The notes under the pieces: generated by a model
The model's input: only the letters and a program-made list of their open reading frames with translations
The model's database searches: none
Told to the model about the DNA's origin: nothing
Translations under genes and position numbers: made by a program
Origin: Novosphingobium sp. 28-62-57
GTDB lineage: Bacteria > Pseudomonadota > Alphaproteobacteria > Sphingomonadales > Sphingomonadaceae
DNA: 64,000 bases
Reading direction: 5' to 3'
NCBI GenBank assembly: GCA_002256985.1
Contig: NCGO01000014.1
Coordinates: 1 to 64,000, forward strand
In this document: one piece after another, positions 1-7,922 of the stretch
Layout of the letters: the number at the start of each line of letters is the position of its first letter
Numbering within the stretch: the first letter of the stretch is position 1

Positions 1-60
1 GAGGTCGGTGGTCAGCAACGGTCCTGGTAGAATCAATCAAGCGTTCAGTGTTCGTTCTTC

Positions 61-774
61 AACCTGGCCAAAATCGCAGCTTCGGGCCGACTGGGCCTGG
101 TAGGCAATCCCGCCCTGTTACGTGAAGGCGGCGTTGCGCTCACCGAGGCCATTGAGGATGCAGGCCGAACCCCGGTCCATGTCGCCGTGGACGGCAAGCT
201 CGTGGGCGTGATCTTCATTGCCGACACCTTGCGGCCGGGCGCCCGCGAAGCGCTGGCCGCGCTCAGGGAGAGCGGCGTCAAACGCATTGTCATGCTGACA
301 GGTGACAATGCAGCGACAGCAAACGCGATCGCGGCCGATCTGGGCGTGGACGAGATCAAGGCGGACCTCATGCCCGAGGACAAGGTCTCGGCCATTACCG
401 AGTTGCAACGGCAGGGCTATCGAGTCGCGATGATCGGCGATGGCGTGAACGACGCTCCGGCGCTCGCCCGCGCCGAGGTCGGCATCGCGATGGGCGGGGG
501 CGGCACGCAGGCCGCGCTTGAGGCGGCGGACATCGCGCTTATGACCGACGACCTCGGAAAGATCGTCGTTGCGCGCAACATCGCCAGGCGGGCCTATCGC
601 ACGATCCAGGAGAATCTTTGGGTGGGCGTCGGCGTAGTTCACGTTCTTGGGATAACCGCTGCCCTGATGGGTTGGATCGGACCGATCCAGGCCGCGTTCA
701 TTCATCTCGGGCCCGACGTCCTGGTGTTCGTGAATTCGGTGAAGATGCTGCGAGTGAAGATTGCGGGCGCGTGA
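61..774 (+). pseudogene. 3' fragment of a heavy-metal P-type ATPase
   Basis: Only the C-terminal third of a P1B metal-exporting ATPase remains. The frame is open back to a stop at 28-30, but recognisable ATPase sequence begins only around 61-95 (LVGNPALLREGG). The actuator domain, the metal-binding membrane helix and the DKTG phosphorylation site are therefore absent. What survives is the end of the nucleotide-binding domain with LTGDN, the hinge motif GDGVNDAPAL at 436-465, and the last two membrane helices ending in NSVKML. A GTG at 187 could start translation, but the product could not pump metal. The first 60 bases look unrelated to the ATPase, so the break is a rearrangement junction rather than just the window edge. 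The substrate cannot be inferred. Confidence 0.8.
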
Positions 775-921
775 AGCGCATAACGCCCTCCATCGACTGG
801 GCACTTGGGAGGAGATAAGCGGGCGCGGCGGGCAACCACGTCCGCTACCGCGTGTTCTGCATTCTTCGCGAAAAGCGCCGCCGTCGAGCCTTTTGAACCA
901 AATAGCGTATGAAAGCGATCC

Positions 922-2241
922 ATGGTACTTCGTCTCTCCGCCAGCGCCGCTGATTTCGAAACCGCCTTCGCGGCGCTCGTCGAGGCTCGTCGGGAAGCCG
1001 ACGAAGATGTCTCGCTCGTCGTGCGCGAGGTTATCAAAGCTGTCCGGCGGGATGGCGACATTGCCCTGCGCGCCTACACGCGCAAGTGGGATCGACACGA
1101 TCTCGACCGGACAGGATGGCAGATCGACCGGGACGACCTCGAAAAAGCCTTCCGCGAACTTGTCCCCGATCTGCGGGTGGCGCTGGAGCTCGCCTCCCGC
1201 AGGATCGCGGCCTATCATGAAAAGCAGCTCCCAACGGACAGCGAGGCGTTGGATGATGCGGGCGTGCGCCTTGGAGCACGCTGGCTGCCGATCGAGAGCG
1301 CCGGCATCTATGTTCCCGGCGGACGGGCGGCCTATCCGTCTTCGGTGCTGATGAACGCCATACCCGCAGCGGTTGCCGGGGTTAGCCGCGTCGTGATGAT
1401 GACCCCGATGCCGGACGGCGTTCCCAATCCGCTCGTGCTTGCAGCGGCATATCTGGCGAACGTCGACGAAGTCCGGCCGATCGGCGGAGCGCAGGCAATC
1501 GCGGCGCTCGCCTATGGCACCGAGACTATCCGTCGCGTGGACGTCGTCACCGGTCCCGGCAACGCGTGGGTCGCAGAGGCCAAGCGTCAAGTCTTTGGTG
1601 TCGTTGGTATCGACATGGTTGCCGGGCCCTCCGAGATAGTTATCGTGGCCGATGGGCAGAACGATCCTGACTGGATCGCCGCCGATCTGCTTAGCCAGTC
1701 TGAACACGACCCCACGAGCCAGTCGATTCTCATCACGGACGACGCAGGCTTCGCCGATCGCGCCTCCGCAGCGGTCCTCGCTCAGCTGGGTTCGCTCGCC
1801 ACTTCAGCGGTGGCAAGACTGGCTTGGGAGAACAACGGTGCGATCATCCTGGTAGATGCGCTGGAGGACGCGGTGCCACTCATCGATGCGCTCGCACCCG
1901 AACATCTCCAGATCGCGACCGAACGGCCGCGCGATCTCTTTGATCGGGTGGCTCATGCCGGATCGGTGTTCCTTGGCCGGCTCACGCCCGAAGCAATTGG
2001 CGATTATGTGGCGGGGCCCAATCACGTGTTGCCCACCGGGCGGCGGGCGCGCTTCTCTTCGGGTCTCTCCGTACTCAATTTCATGAAGCGCACCAGCTTC
2101 ATCGAACTCGACGACAAGGCCTTGCGCGAGATCGGTCGCGCCGCCGTCACGCTGGCCGAAGCGGAGGGGCTGCCGGCACATGCCGCCTCAGTCGCCCGTC
2201 GATTGAACTGGAACAGTCGATCCTGGGACGATGCAAACTGA
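922..2241 (+). CDS. hisD: Histidinol dehydrogenase
   Basis: This 439-residue protein matches full-length HisD, the zinc enzyme that oxidises L-histidinol to L-histidine with two NAD+ in the last two steps of histidine synthesis. The signature GGRAAYPSSVLMN, the catalytic pair Glu327-His328 in APEHLQ, the Gln and His zinc ligands in SQSEHDP, Asp in GDYVAGPNH and a C-terminal His (PAHAAS) are all present, so the enzyme should be active. No other his gene is nearby, which is unusual because hisD normally sits in a his operon. It lies 147 bp after a broken metal ATPase and ahead of a nickel/cobalt-type operon. Histidine chelates nickel and cobalt, so a metal-tolerance role is possible, but that is inference. 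A spare copy of a biosynthetic gene is the simpler view. Confidence 0.95.
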   Translation: MVLRLSASAADFETAFAALVEARREADEDVSLVVREVIKAVRRDGDIALRAYTRKWDRHDLDRTGWQIDRDDLEKAFRELVPDLRVALELASRRIAAYHEKQLPTDSEALDDAGVRLGARWLPIESAGIYVPGGRAAYPSSVLMNAIPAAVAGVSRVVMMTPMPDGVPNPLVLAAAYLANVDEVRPIGGAQAIAALAYGTETIRRVDVVTGPGNAWVAEAKRQVFGVVGIDMVAGPSEIVIVADGQNDPDWIAADLLSQSEHDPTSQSILITDDAGFADRASAAVLAQLGSLATSAVARLAWENNGAIILVDALEDAVPLIDALAPEHLQIATERPRDLFDRVAHAGSVFLGRLTPEAIGDYVAGPNHVLPTGRRARFSSGLSVLNFMKRTSFIELDDKALREIGRAAVTLAEAEGLPAHAASVARRLNWNSRSWDDAN

Positions 2242-2549
2242 GCCGGCCAAACCAGCTGGGTCCGCCTAGGACGACGGCCAGACTTCCCACGCCGACGGCC
2301 GCATAGGTGGGGACGTGCGCGTCCTAGTTGCGCCCCAGCGCCATCAACCTGCGAACGGTCAGCCCGTTGTGAGCGACGCTCCCGACGTTGGCCGGAATAA
2401 TCGATGCGCCAGACCTTGAACATAATAGGGTAGGGGGGTAGGGTAATATTCCGAGTCATTGTCGGATAATGAAAGCCGTCGATACCTCGTCCCCCTGCGC
2501 GACGCTGAGCCGATGATCGCTGTGTGTTTAATCGCGAAAGATACTGGAA
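2242..2549. other. Intergenic region ahead of the ATPase-FTR1 operon
   Basis: These 308 bases separate hisD from the downstream ATPase pseudogene. No convincing coding frame was seen. The notable content is the G-tract element at 2424-2450, listed separately, about 100 bp before the ATPase start. The region probably carries the promoter of the operon that runs to 6966. Confidence 0.5.
2424..2450. promoter_or_regulatory. Candidate RcnR/CsoR-family operator (TA-G6-TA)
   Basis: The core TAGGGGGGTA is flanked on both sides by AGGGTA/TAGGGTAAT and lies in an AT-richer stretch. Operators of the RcnR, DmeR, FrmR and InrS branch of this repressor family are A/T-rich arms around a run of G or C, typically TA-G6-TA. 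The last gene of the downstream operon (6691-6966) encodes an RcnR-like repressor, so this fits autoregulation of the operon. The assignment rests on similarity of pattern only. Confidence 0.5.
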
Positions 2550-4462
2550 ATGAGCATGGCGACAGAAATCATCTCTCGGGACAGCTTGGCTGACGCTGCG
2601 GCCGAACGCACGATTGCCCCTGCTGCCGAGGTCAAGCACGGCCATCACGATCACGATCACGATCACGATCACGATGACCACGACCATCCTCTCGAATGGC
2701 TGGAAGCTGTTCGTATCGGCATCGTCGCACTGGTCGCAGCGGCGGTCTGGTTCCGCGTCTGGGAGCCTTTCCCCTCCGTCAGTGTGCTCGGTGTCATCGG
2801 CCTAGCGATTGGCGGTTGGCCGATCTTCAAGGAAGCCTTCGAGAACATCCTCCAGCGTCGCATGACGATGGAGCTGTCGATGTCGATCGCCATCATTGCC
2901 GCCGGCGCGATCGGCGAATTCTTCACCGCGCTGGTCATTACCCTCTTCGTGCTGGTTGCCGAGGTACTCGAAGGGTTGACCGTCGGGCGTGGTCGCAAGG
3001 CGATCCGCGATCTTCTCGACTTCCTGCCGCGCGAGGTATCTGTCCGCCGAACCGGTGCTGTAACCACCATCTCGGCCGAAGAACTGGGGGTCGGCGACGC
3101 CATCCTGATCGCGCCTGGTGGTCGCATCCCCGTTGATGGCACCGTGCTTACGGGCAACTCATTTGTCGACGAGTCCCGCATCACCGGCGAATCGATGCCA
3201 GTCGAGAAGGTCGCAGGGGCAAACATTTTCGCCGGTTCGATCAACCAGTCGGGTGCATTGGAGGTGCGCGCCGAGCGGATCGGCCGCGATACCAGTTACG
3301 GCAAGATAATCGAGGCGGTGGAGCAGGCGGAGCGTTCGCGCGCGCCTGTTCAGCGTCTCGCCGACCGGCTGGCCGGTTATCTTGTCTATTTCGCACTTGG
3401 ATCGGCGCTGCTGACTTACATTATCACCCGCGATCTCTATGCGACGATTTCGGTCGTTATCGTCGCGGGCGCGTGCGGCATCGCCGCGGGCACGCCGCTG
3501 GCCATCCTTGGCGGTATCGGTCGGGCGGCGCGGCTCGGCGCGATCATCAAGGGCGGCGTCCATCTCGAAATGCTGGGCAAGGTAGATACTGTCGTCCTGG
3601 ACAAGACCGGCACGCTGACCTTCGGGCAACCCGAGGTTCAGGCGATCACCCCAGCAGATGGCGTGAGCGTCGAGGATGTTCTCGCTGCCGCGGCGACCGC
3701 CGAAATCCGCTCCGAACATCCACTCGGCAAGGCAATCATAGCGAAAGCCAAACAGGAAGGCCTCACCGTCGCTGAGCCAGAAGCCTTCAGCTACACACCG
3801 GGGCGCGGCATTGCCGCAGACGTCGCTGGAGGGCGGATCCTGGTCGGGAATAGCATTTGGCTGACCGATAATGGCATCGCTGTCCTGGTCGAATCGGGGA
3901 CGGATCGCGCGGCGGTTTCGGAGATACTAGTAGCTCGAGACGGCCGCTATCTCGGCTCAATTGCGGTCGCCGATACGATCCGTCCTGAGGCACGTGCGGC
4001 CATGCAGTCCCTCTTCCAGATGGGGATCAAGACCATCCTGCTGACCGGCGACGCGGCTGCTGTGGCGAACGCCGTTGGCCGCTCGCTGAACATTACGCAG
4101 ATCGAAGCGGGGTTGCTGCCCGAAGACAAGCTGTCGGCATAGCGATGGGTTCGGGCACCGACGTGGCGCAGGAGAGCGCCAACATCGTGCTCCTCGGCAA
4201 TGATCTCGTCCGCTTCGTGGAGACGCTGAAGGTCGCCCGTCGTACGCGGGGCATCATCTGGCAGAACTTTGCCGGCACGCTCGTGATTGATGCGGTCGGC
4301 ATCGGCCTTGCAGCCTTCGGGCTTCTCAATCCGTTGCTCGCCGCCTTTATCCACGTGGCGTCCGAGTTGACCTTCATCCTTAACTCAGCCCGTCTGCTTC
4401 CCCCACGCAGCCCCCGTGCCGATGGGGGCATTGGCCGCGCTATCCAGCAGGCGGCCGAGTGA
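2550..4462 (+). pseudogene. His-rich heavy-metal P-type ATPase, broken by a short out-of-frame deletion
   Basis: The first frame (2550-4142) encodes a P1B ATPase with a His/Asp-rich N-terminus (residues 32-47), actuator motif TGES near residue 212, and DKTGTLTF at about residue 351. It stops abruptly after LLPEDKLSA. The remaining C-terminus resumes in another frame at 4145 (MGSGTDVAQESANIVLLG) and runs to 4462. The stretch normally lying between them, including the essential GDGxNDxPAL hinge, is missing. The intact ancestor would have had roughly 30-35 more residues. The metal-site helix reads AGACGIAAGTP instead of the usual CPC or SPC motif, so substrate prediction is unsafe. The neighbouring RcnR-like gene suggests nickel or cobalt. 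Two separate polypeptides would not form a working pump. Confidence 0.85.
2643..2690 (+). repeat. CAC/GAT codon repeat encoding a His/Asp tract
   Basis: The hexamer GATCAC is repeated four times at 2649-2672 and continues imperfectly on either side. In frame it encodes alternating His and Asp at the N-terminus of the broken ATPase. Such tracts bind divalent metal ions in many zinc, nickel and cobalt transporters. The repetition probably arose by slippage. Confidence 0.8.
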
Positions 4463-4704
4463 GCATCAAGGACCCCTGCATTTCGGTCTGTCAGTTCGAG
4501 CGGCGCACCGGATGGTGTGCCGGCTGTGGTCGGACAATCCCCGAGGTGCGATCGTGGCGCAAGATGCAACCACAAGCTCGCGGCGCGGTCGAACGCGACC
4601 TTCCGCGACGCATGAAGCGGTTGGCGGACCGAGATGCCAAGGTTGCCAGATCCTGCACCGGCCGCTCGCGGTGCTCCCGCCCGATTCTATCGGAGGTCCC
4701 ATGA
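4459..4704 (+). CDS. DUF1289 family protein
   Basis: The 81-residue product begins with DPCISVCQF...GWCAGCGRT, the four-cysteine arrangement of the DUF1289 family, small proteins of unknown function that probably bind a metal ion. The GTG start overlaps the last codon and stop of the ATPase frame (GTGA), which points to translational coupling. Its own stop overlaps the ATG of the following cytochrome-FTR1 gene. The position inside a metal operon is consistent with a metal-related role, but none can be assigned. The C-terminal half is basic and shows no recognised motif. Confidence 0.75.
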   Translation: MSIKDPCISVCQFERRTGWCAGCGRTIPEVRSWRKMQPQARGAVERDLPRRMKRLADRDAKVARSCTGRSRCSRPILSEVP

Positions 4705-6626
4705 TGGCTAGCCTCGCGCGTGTTGTCCTTTCATCCTTGGCCGCCATGCTGCTGGCGGCGGTTCCAAGCATCGCGCGCGCGCAGGCCAACGACGTCGAGA
4801 CGGCCTGGCGGCTGCTGGATTACATCGCCGTCGATTACGCCGAAGCAGTTAAGAAGGGGCAGGTCACCAGCCCGACCGAATATGCCGAACAGAAGGAATT
4901 CGCCGCGACCGTTAGCGGCAAGATCGCCGCTCTTCCGGCAAAGCCCGAGCGCGGCGCGCTCGCAGCGCGTGCGGCGGATCTTCAGACTGCGATTGCGAAG
5001 AAGGCCCCGGCCACTAAGATCGCCGACCAGGCGCACGGATTGGCGACGGCATTACTAACTGCATATCCAGTTCCGCTGGCTCCGGGTGCGCCGCCATCCT
5101 TCGATCGCGGGCAGGCGCTCTACCGGGATAATTGCGCCTCATGCCACGGAATGTCCGGGGATGGGCGCGGGCCGGACGCCGCCAAGCTCGCCGTTCCACC
5201 GATAGCGTTCATCGATGCCGAACGGGCGCGCCAGCGCAGCGTCTTCGCGCTCTATCAAGTCATCACGCAGGGGCTGGATGGCACGCCGATGCGCAGCTTC
5301 GATGAACTATCGAGCGATGACCGCTGGGCCTTGGCCTTTTACGCCGGGCACTTCGCATTCTCCGATCAGACTGCCGCGGAAGGCGAGCGGCTGTGGAAAT
5401 CCGATCCCGGCGTCGGCCAGCTCGTTCCCGATCTGAAGACGCTCGTCGGCCTGACTCCGAATGCGCTCGCTGGCCGTGTCGGCCAAGCGAAGGCCGATGC
5501 CCTGGCAGCCTATCTCCGTCGTAACCCCGACGCCCTTGATCGTCAGACCTTTGCGTCACTCTCCGCAGTGCGCGAGCGCATGGCCGCCAGCCTCGCCGCA
5601 TCGCGATCAGGGGATCGCGCTCGCGCGAGCGAGCTTGCATTGTCGGCTTATCTCGATGGCTTTGAGCCGATCGAACCGACGCTGAGCGCACGCAACGGGA
5701 CGTTGATGAGACGCATCGAAGGCCTGATGATAGAGTACCGCGCAGCGGTGAAGACTGAAGACGTCGATCGTCTCGCCGATCGGCAGCGCGTTCTCGATAG
5801 CCTCTTCGATGATGCCGACGTTGCGCTTGGATCGGATGCGGGGAGTGCGACGTCAACTTTCGTCGGTGCTGCGACGATCCTTCTGCGGGAGGGGCTGGAG
5901 GCACTCCTGATCGTCGTCGCGATGATAGCGTTTCTCCGCAAGGCCGAGCGGACCGATGTCATGCGCTATGTTCATGGAGGTTGGATCGCTGCGCTCGCCG
6001 CGGGCTTCCTCACCTGGGTGGTGGCGACGTGGGCGATCGGGATCAGCGGCGCGAACCGAGAATTGACCGAGGGATTCGGGTCGATCCTCGCAGCGATGGT
6101 GCTGCTTTCAGTCGGCATCTGGATGCATGGCAAAGCGCAAGCGAACCAATGGCAGCGCTATATCCGCGAGCGGATGGCGAAAGCGCTGTCGGTGCGGTCG
6201 GCGTGGTTCCTGTTCGGTCTCGCCTTCGTCGTCGTCTATCGCGAAGTTTTCGAGACTATCCTGTTTTACGCAGCGCTGAGCGCACAAGGTAATGGCACGG
6301 CGATACTCGCCGGCGCAGCAAGTGCCTTAGCTGCTCTGGCTGTCATCGCCTGGGCAATGCTGCGCTACAGTCGCGAACTGCCGATCGCAAAGTTTTTCGT
6401 TTACAGTTCTTGGCTGATGGCGATCCTGACCGTTGTCCTTGCCGGCAAGGGGGTCGGCGCCCTTCAGGAGGCGGGCGTCGTCGGCATCGCATCACTGCCT
6501 TCGGTTCCTCGACTGGAATTGGTCGGACTTTTCCCGACGGTTCAGTCGATCGCTGCGCAGCTACTCGCAATCTTGGTTCTCGTAGTGGGATTCGGTTGGA
6601 ACAGGCATAAGGCCACGAAGATCTGA
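4701..6626 (+). CDS. Cytochrome c-FTR1 iron permease fusion
   Basis: The 641-residue product starts at ATG 4701, directly after CGGAGG, and has a signal peptide ending near ARAQA. A periplasmic domain carries one heme c site (NCASCH, about residue 146). The C-terminal membrane half is an FTR1-type high-affinity iron permease with two REXXE-type motifs, REGLE near residue 396 and REVFE near residue 514. FTR1 proteins import ferric iron that is oxidised and handed over at the membrane; PbrT relatives take up lead. The fused cytochrome could handle the electron that comes with metal oxidation, which is inference. Its place between a metal ATPase and an RcnR-like repressor suggests metal-dependent expression. 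Length and motifs look intact. Confidence 0.88.
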   Translation: MMASLARVVLSSLAAMLLAAVPSIARAQANDVETAWRLLDYIAVDYAEAVKKGQVTSPTEYAEQKEFAATVSGKIAALPAKPERGALAARAADLQTAIAKKAPATKIADQAHGLATALLTAYPVPLAPGAPPSFDRGQALYRDNCASCHGMSGDGRGPDAAKLAVPPIAFIDAERARQRSVFALYQVITQGLDGTPMRSFDELSSDDRWALAFYAGHFAFSDQTAAEGERLWKSDPGVGQLVPDLKTLVGLTPNALAGRVGQAKADALAAYLRRNPDALDRQTFASLSAVRERMAASLAASRSGDRARASELALSAYLDGFEPIEPTLSARNGTLMRRIEGLMIEYRAAVKTEDVDRLADRQRVLDSLFDDADVALGSDAGSATSTFVGAATILLREGLEALLIVVAMIAFLRKAERTDVMRYVHGGWIAALAAGFLTWVVATWAIGISGANRELTEGFGSILAAMVLLSVGIWMHGKAQANQWQRYIRERMAKALSVRSAWFLFGLAFVVVYREVFETILFYAALSAQGNGTAILAGAASALAALAVIAWAMLRYSRELPIAKFFVYSSWLMAILTVVLAGKGVGALQEAGVVGIASLPSVPRLELVGLFPTVQSIAAQLLAILVLVVGFGWNRHKATKI

Positions 6627-6690
6627 CCCCGTTTTTCGTTCTCTGAAAAGACGTGGGGTGATTCGTTGCCAAAGGATAGGTGAATTACCT

Positions 6691-6966
6691 GTGGCTCATA
6701 CGACTAAAGACAATGCCGATCTCGTTGCTCGTGTCCGGCGTATCGCCGGACAAGTGGGAGCGGTCGAACGCGCATTAGAAAGTAGTGCCAAGTGCAGCGA
6801 AGTGTTACATCTCGTGGCCGCCGTGCGCGGAGCAGTAAATGGGTTGCTCGACGAGATCATCGCCGAACATCTGGAGGCGCATGTGGCTCGGCCCGGTCTC
6901 GATGACGCCGACCGAGCGGCTGGCGCGGCCGATCTGCTGACCGTAATTCGCCGCTACTCGAAATAA
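6691..6966 (+). CDS. RcnR-like nickel/cobalt-responsive repressor (DUF156 family)
   Basis: The 91-residue all-helical protein belongs to the CsoR/RcnR family of metal-sensing repressors. Starting at GTG 6691, as homology to the RcnR N-terminus (xHTxxD) suggests, it has His3, Cys35, His60 and His64. These are the positions used by E. coli RcnR to bind Ni(II) and Co(II). The CsoR copper set is not present. A start at GTG 6658 would add eleven residues and displace His3, so it is less likely. It is the last intact gene of the operon beginning at 2550 and probably represses it through the G-tract site at 2424-2450, with release by nickel or cobalt. DmeR-type regulators of alphaproteobacteria are close alternatives. 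Confidence 0.88.
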   Translation: MAHTTKDNADLVARVRRIAGQVGAVERALESSAKCSEVLHLVAAVRGAVNGLLDEIIAEHLEAHVARPGLDDADRAAGAADLLTVIRRYSK

Positions 6967-7047
6967 CTGGTGTTCGCATGAGCGTCGCCTTGTCCGTTTT
7001 GCATGTCGAAACCAATGATGACGGCGGCAGTCATCGAGGAGGATGTG

Positions 7048-7127
7048 ATGATACCGAAACATGGGTCGAGAAGGGCGATCTTGGTGACCGTCCTCGTGAT
7101 CGCGGTGCTGATCGGCCTGGGCCTTTA
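7048..7127 (+). pseudogene. 5' stub of a membrane or secreted protein gene cut by the Tn3 element
   Basis: A strong ribosome site (GAGGAGG) precedes ATG 7048. Twenty-six residues follow: a short basic start (MIPKHGSRR) and one hydrophobic helix (ILVTVLVIAVLIGLGL). A TAG then overlaps the first base of the transposon. This looks like the N-terminus of an anchored protein whose remainder was lost when the transposon arrived. The sequence on the other side of the element belongs to a P-type ATPase, not obviously to the same gene. The original product cannot be named. Confidence 0.5.
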
Positions 7128-7165
7128 GGCGTCACCTCAAGGTTTGTGCGCCAGACAACGATTTG
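7128..7165 (+). repeat. Left terminal inverted repeat of the Tn3 element
   Basis: This 38-base sequence begins GGCGTCACCTCAAGG and is the exact reverse complement of 10915-10952. The match continues imperfectly for another 19 bases inward. Confidence 0.95.
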
Positions 7166-7189
7166 CCGGACATTGTGGGAACATAGGCG

Positions 7190-7750
7190 TCAGGCGGCGA
7201 CGCGGAGATACTGGTATAGGGTTTCACGGCTGATCCCCAGGTCGCGGGCGATTGTGGCCTTACGCTCGCCGGCGGCAATGCGGCGGAGCAGCTCGGCGAC
7301 CTTATCGTCAGAGAGGGACCGTTTCCGTCCGCGATAAGCGCCGCGTTGCCTGGCAAGCGCAATTCCTTCGCGCTGCCGTTCCCGGATCAAGGCACGCTCA
7401 AATTCGGCGAACGCGCCCATGACCGAAAGCATCAGATTGGCCATGGGGGAATCCTCGCCGGAAAAGGCAAGGCTCTCCTTCATGAACTCGATGCGGATGT
7501 CTCTCTTCGTGAGAGACTGGACCAGCTTGCGCAGATCGTCGAGATTGCGCGCCAGTCGATCCATGCTGTGCACCACGACGGTATCGCCCTCGCGGGCGAA
7601 GGCGAGCATGGCGTCGAGCTGGGGCCGATTGACGTCCTTGCCCGATGCTTTGTCGGTAAAGATCCGGTCGAGCGACTGACCTTCCAACTGGCGATCGACA
7701 TTCTGATCGAATGTGCTCACCCGGACGTAACCGATCCTCTGGCCTTTCAT
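7190..7750 (-). CDS. tnpR: Tn3-family resolvase (serine recombinase)
   Basis: The 186-residue serine recombinase resolves the cointegrate formed during replicative transposition. The N-terminal catalytic domain starts IGYVRVSTFDQN, where the Ser is the nucleophile, and continues with the conserved SMDRLARN and EFERALIRERQREGI helices. A helix-turn-helix (ATIARDLGISRETLYQYL) ends the protein and binds the res site. Length and motifs are typical of a functional TnpR. It is transcribed away from tnpA, and the shared 172-bp gap should hold res and both promoters. The stop lies 25 bp inside the left terminal repeat. Confidence 0.97.
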   Translation of the reverse strand: MKGQRIGYVRVSTFDQNVDRQLEGQSLDRIFTDKASGKDVNRPQLDAMLAFAREGDTVVVHSMDRLARNLDDLRKLVQSLTKRDIRIEFMKESLAFSGEDSPMANLMLSVMGAFAEFERALIRERQREGIALARQRGAYRGRKRSLSDDKVAELLRRIAAGERKATIARDLGISRETLYQYLRVAA

Positions 7751-7922
7751 CGCCGCCTCCGGTCAATTTGTCAGGTTGAAATCTATGACACCGCGCAACA
7801 GACGTCAACAAATGCGTTCACCAACTCTAATCTGACAGAATTGGAAGCACCGCCCTGACGTCCGGTTAGGCTATACTCCAGATTGACGCTAGCCTGCTGC
7901 TCAGGAGTCGGATGGAGGCAGC
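7751..7922. promoter_or_regulatory. Probable res site and divergent promoters of the Tn3 element
   Basis: In Tn3-type elements with divergent tnpR and tnpA, the recombination site res and both promoters lie in the gap between the genes. This AT-richer 172-bp gap fits. It contains several TGTCAG/CTGACA-like short repeats (for example near 7767 and 7841) of the kind bound by resolvase. Exact subsites were not resolved. Confidence 0.55.

Noticed and set aside
118-1707. Long open frame (529 codons) on the minus strand
   Set aside because: It lies opposite hisD and the ATPase fragment, has no recognisable motif, and is rich in Arg/His as expected for the reverse complement of a GC-rich gene.
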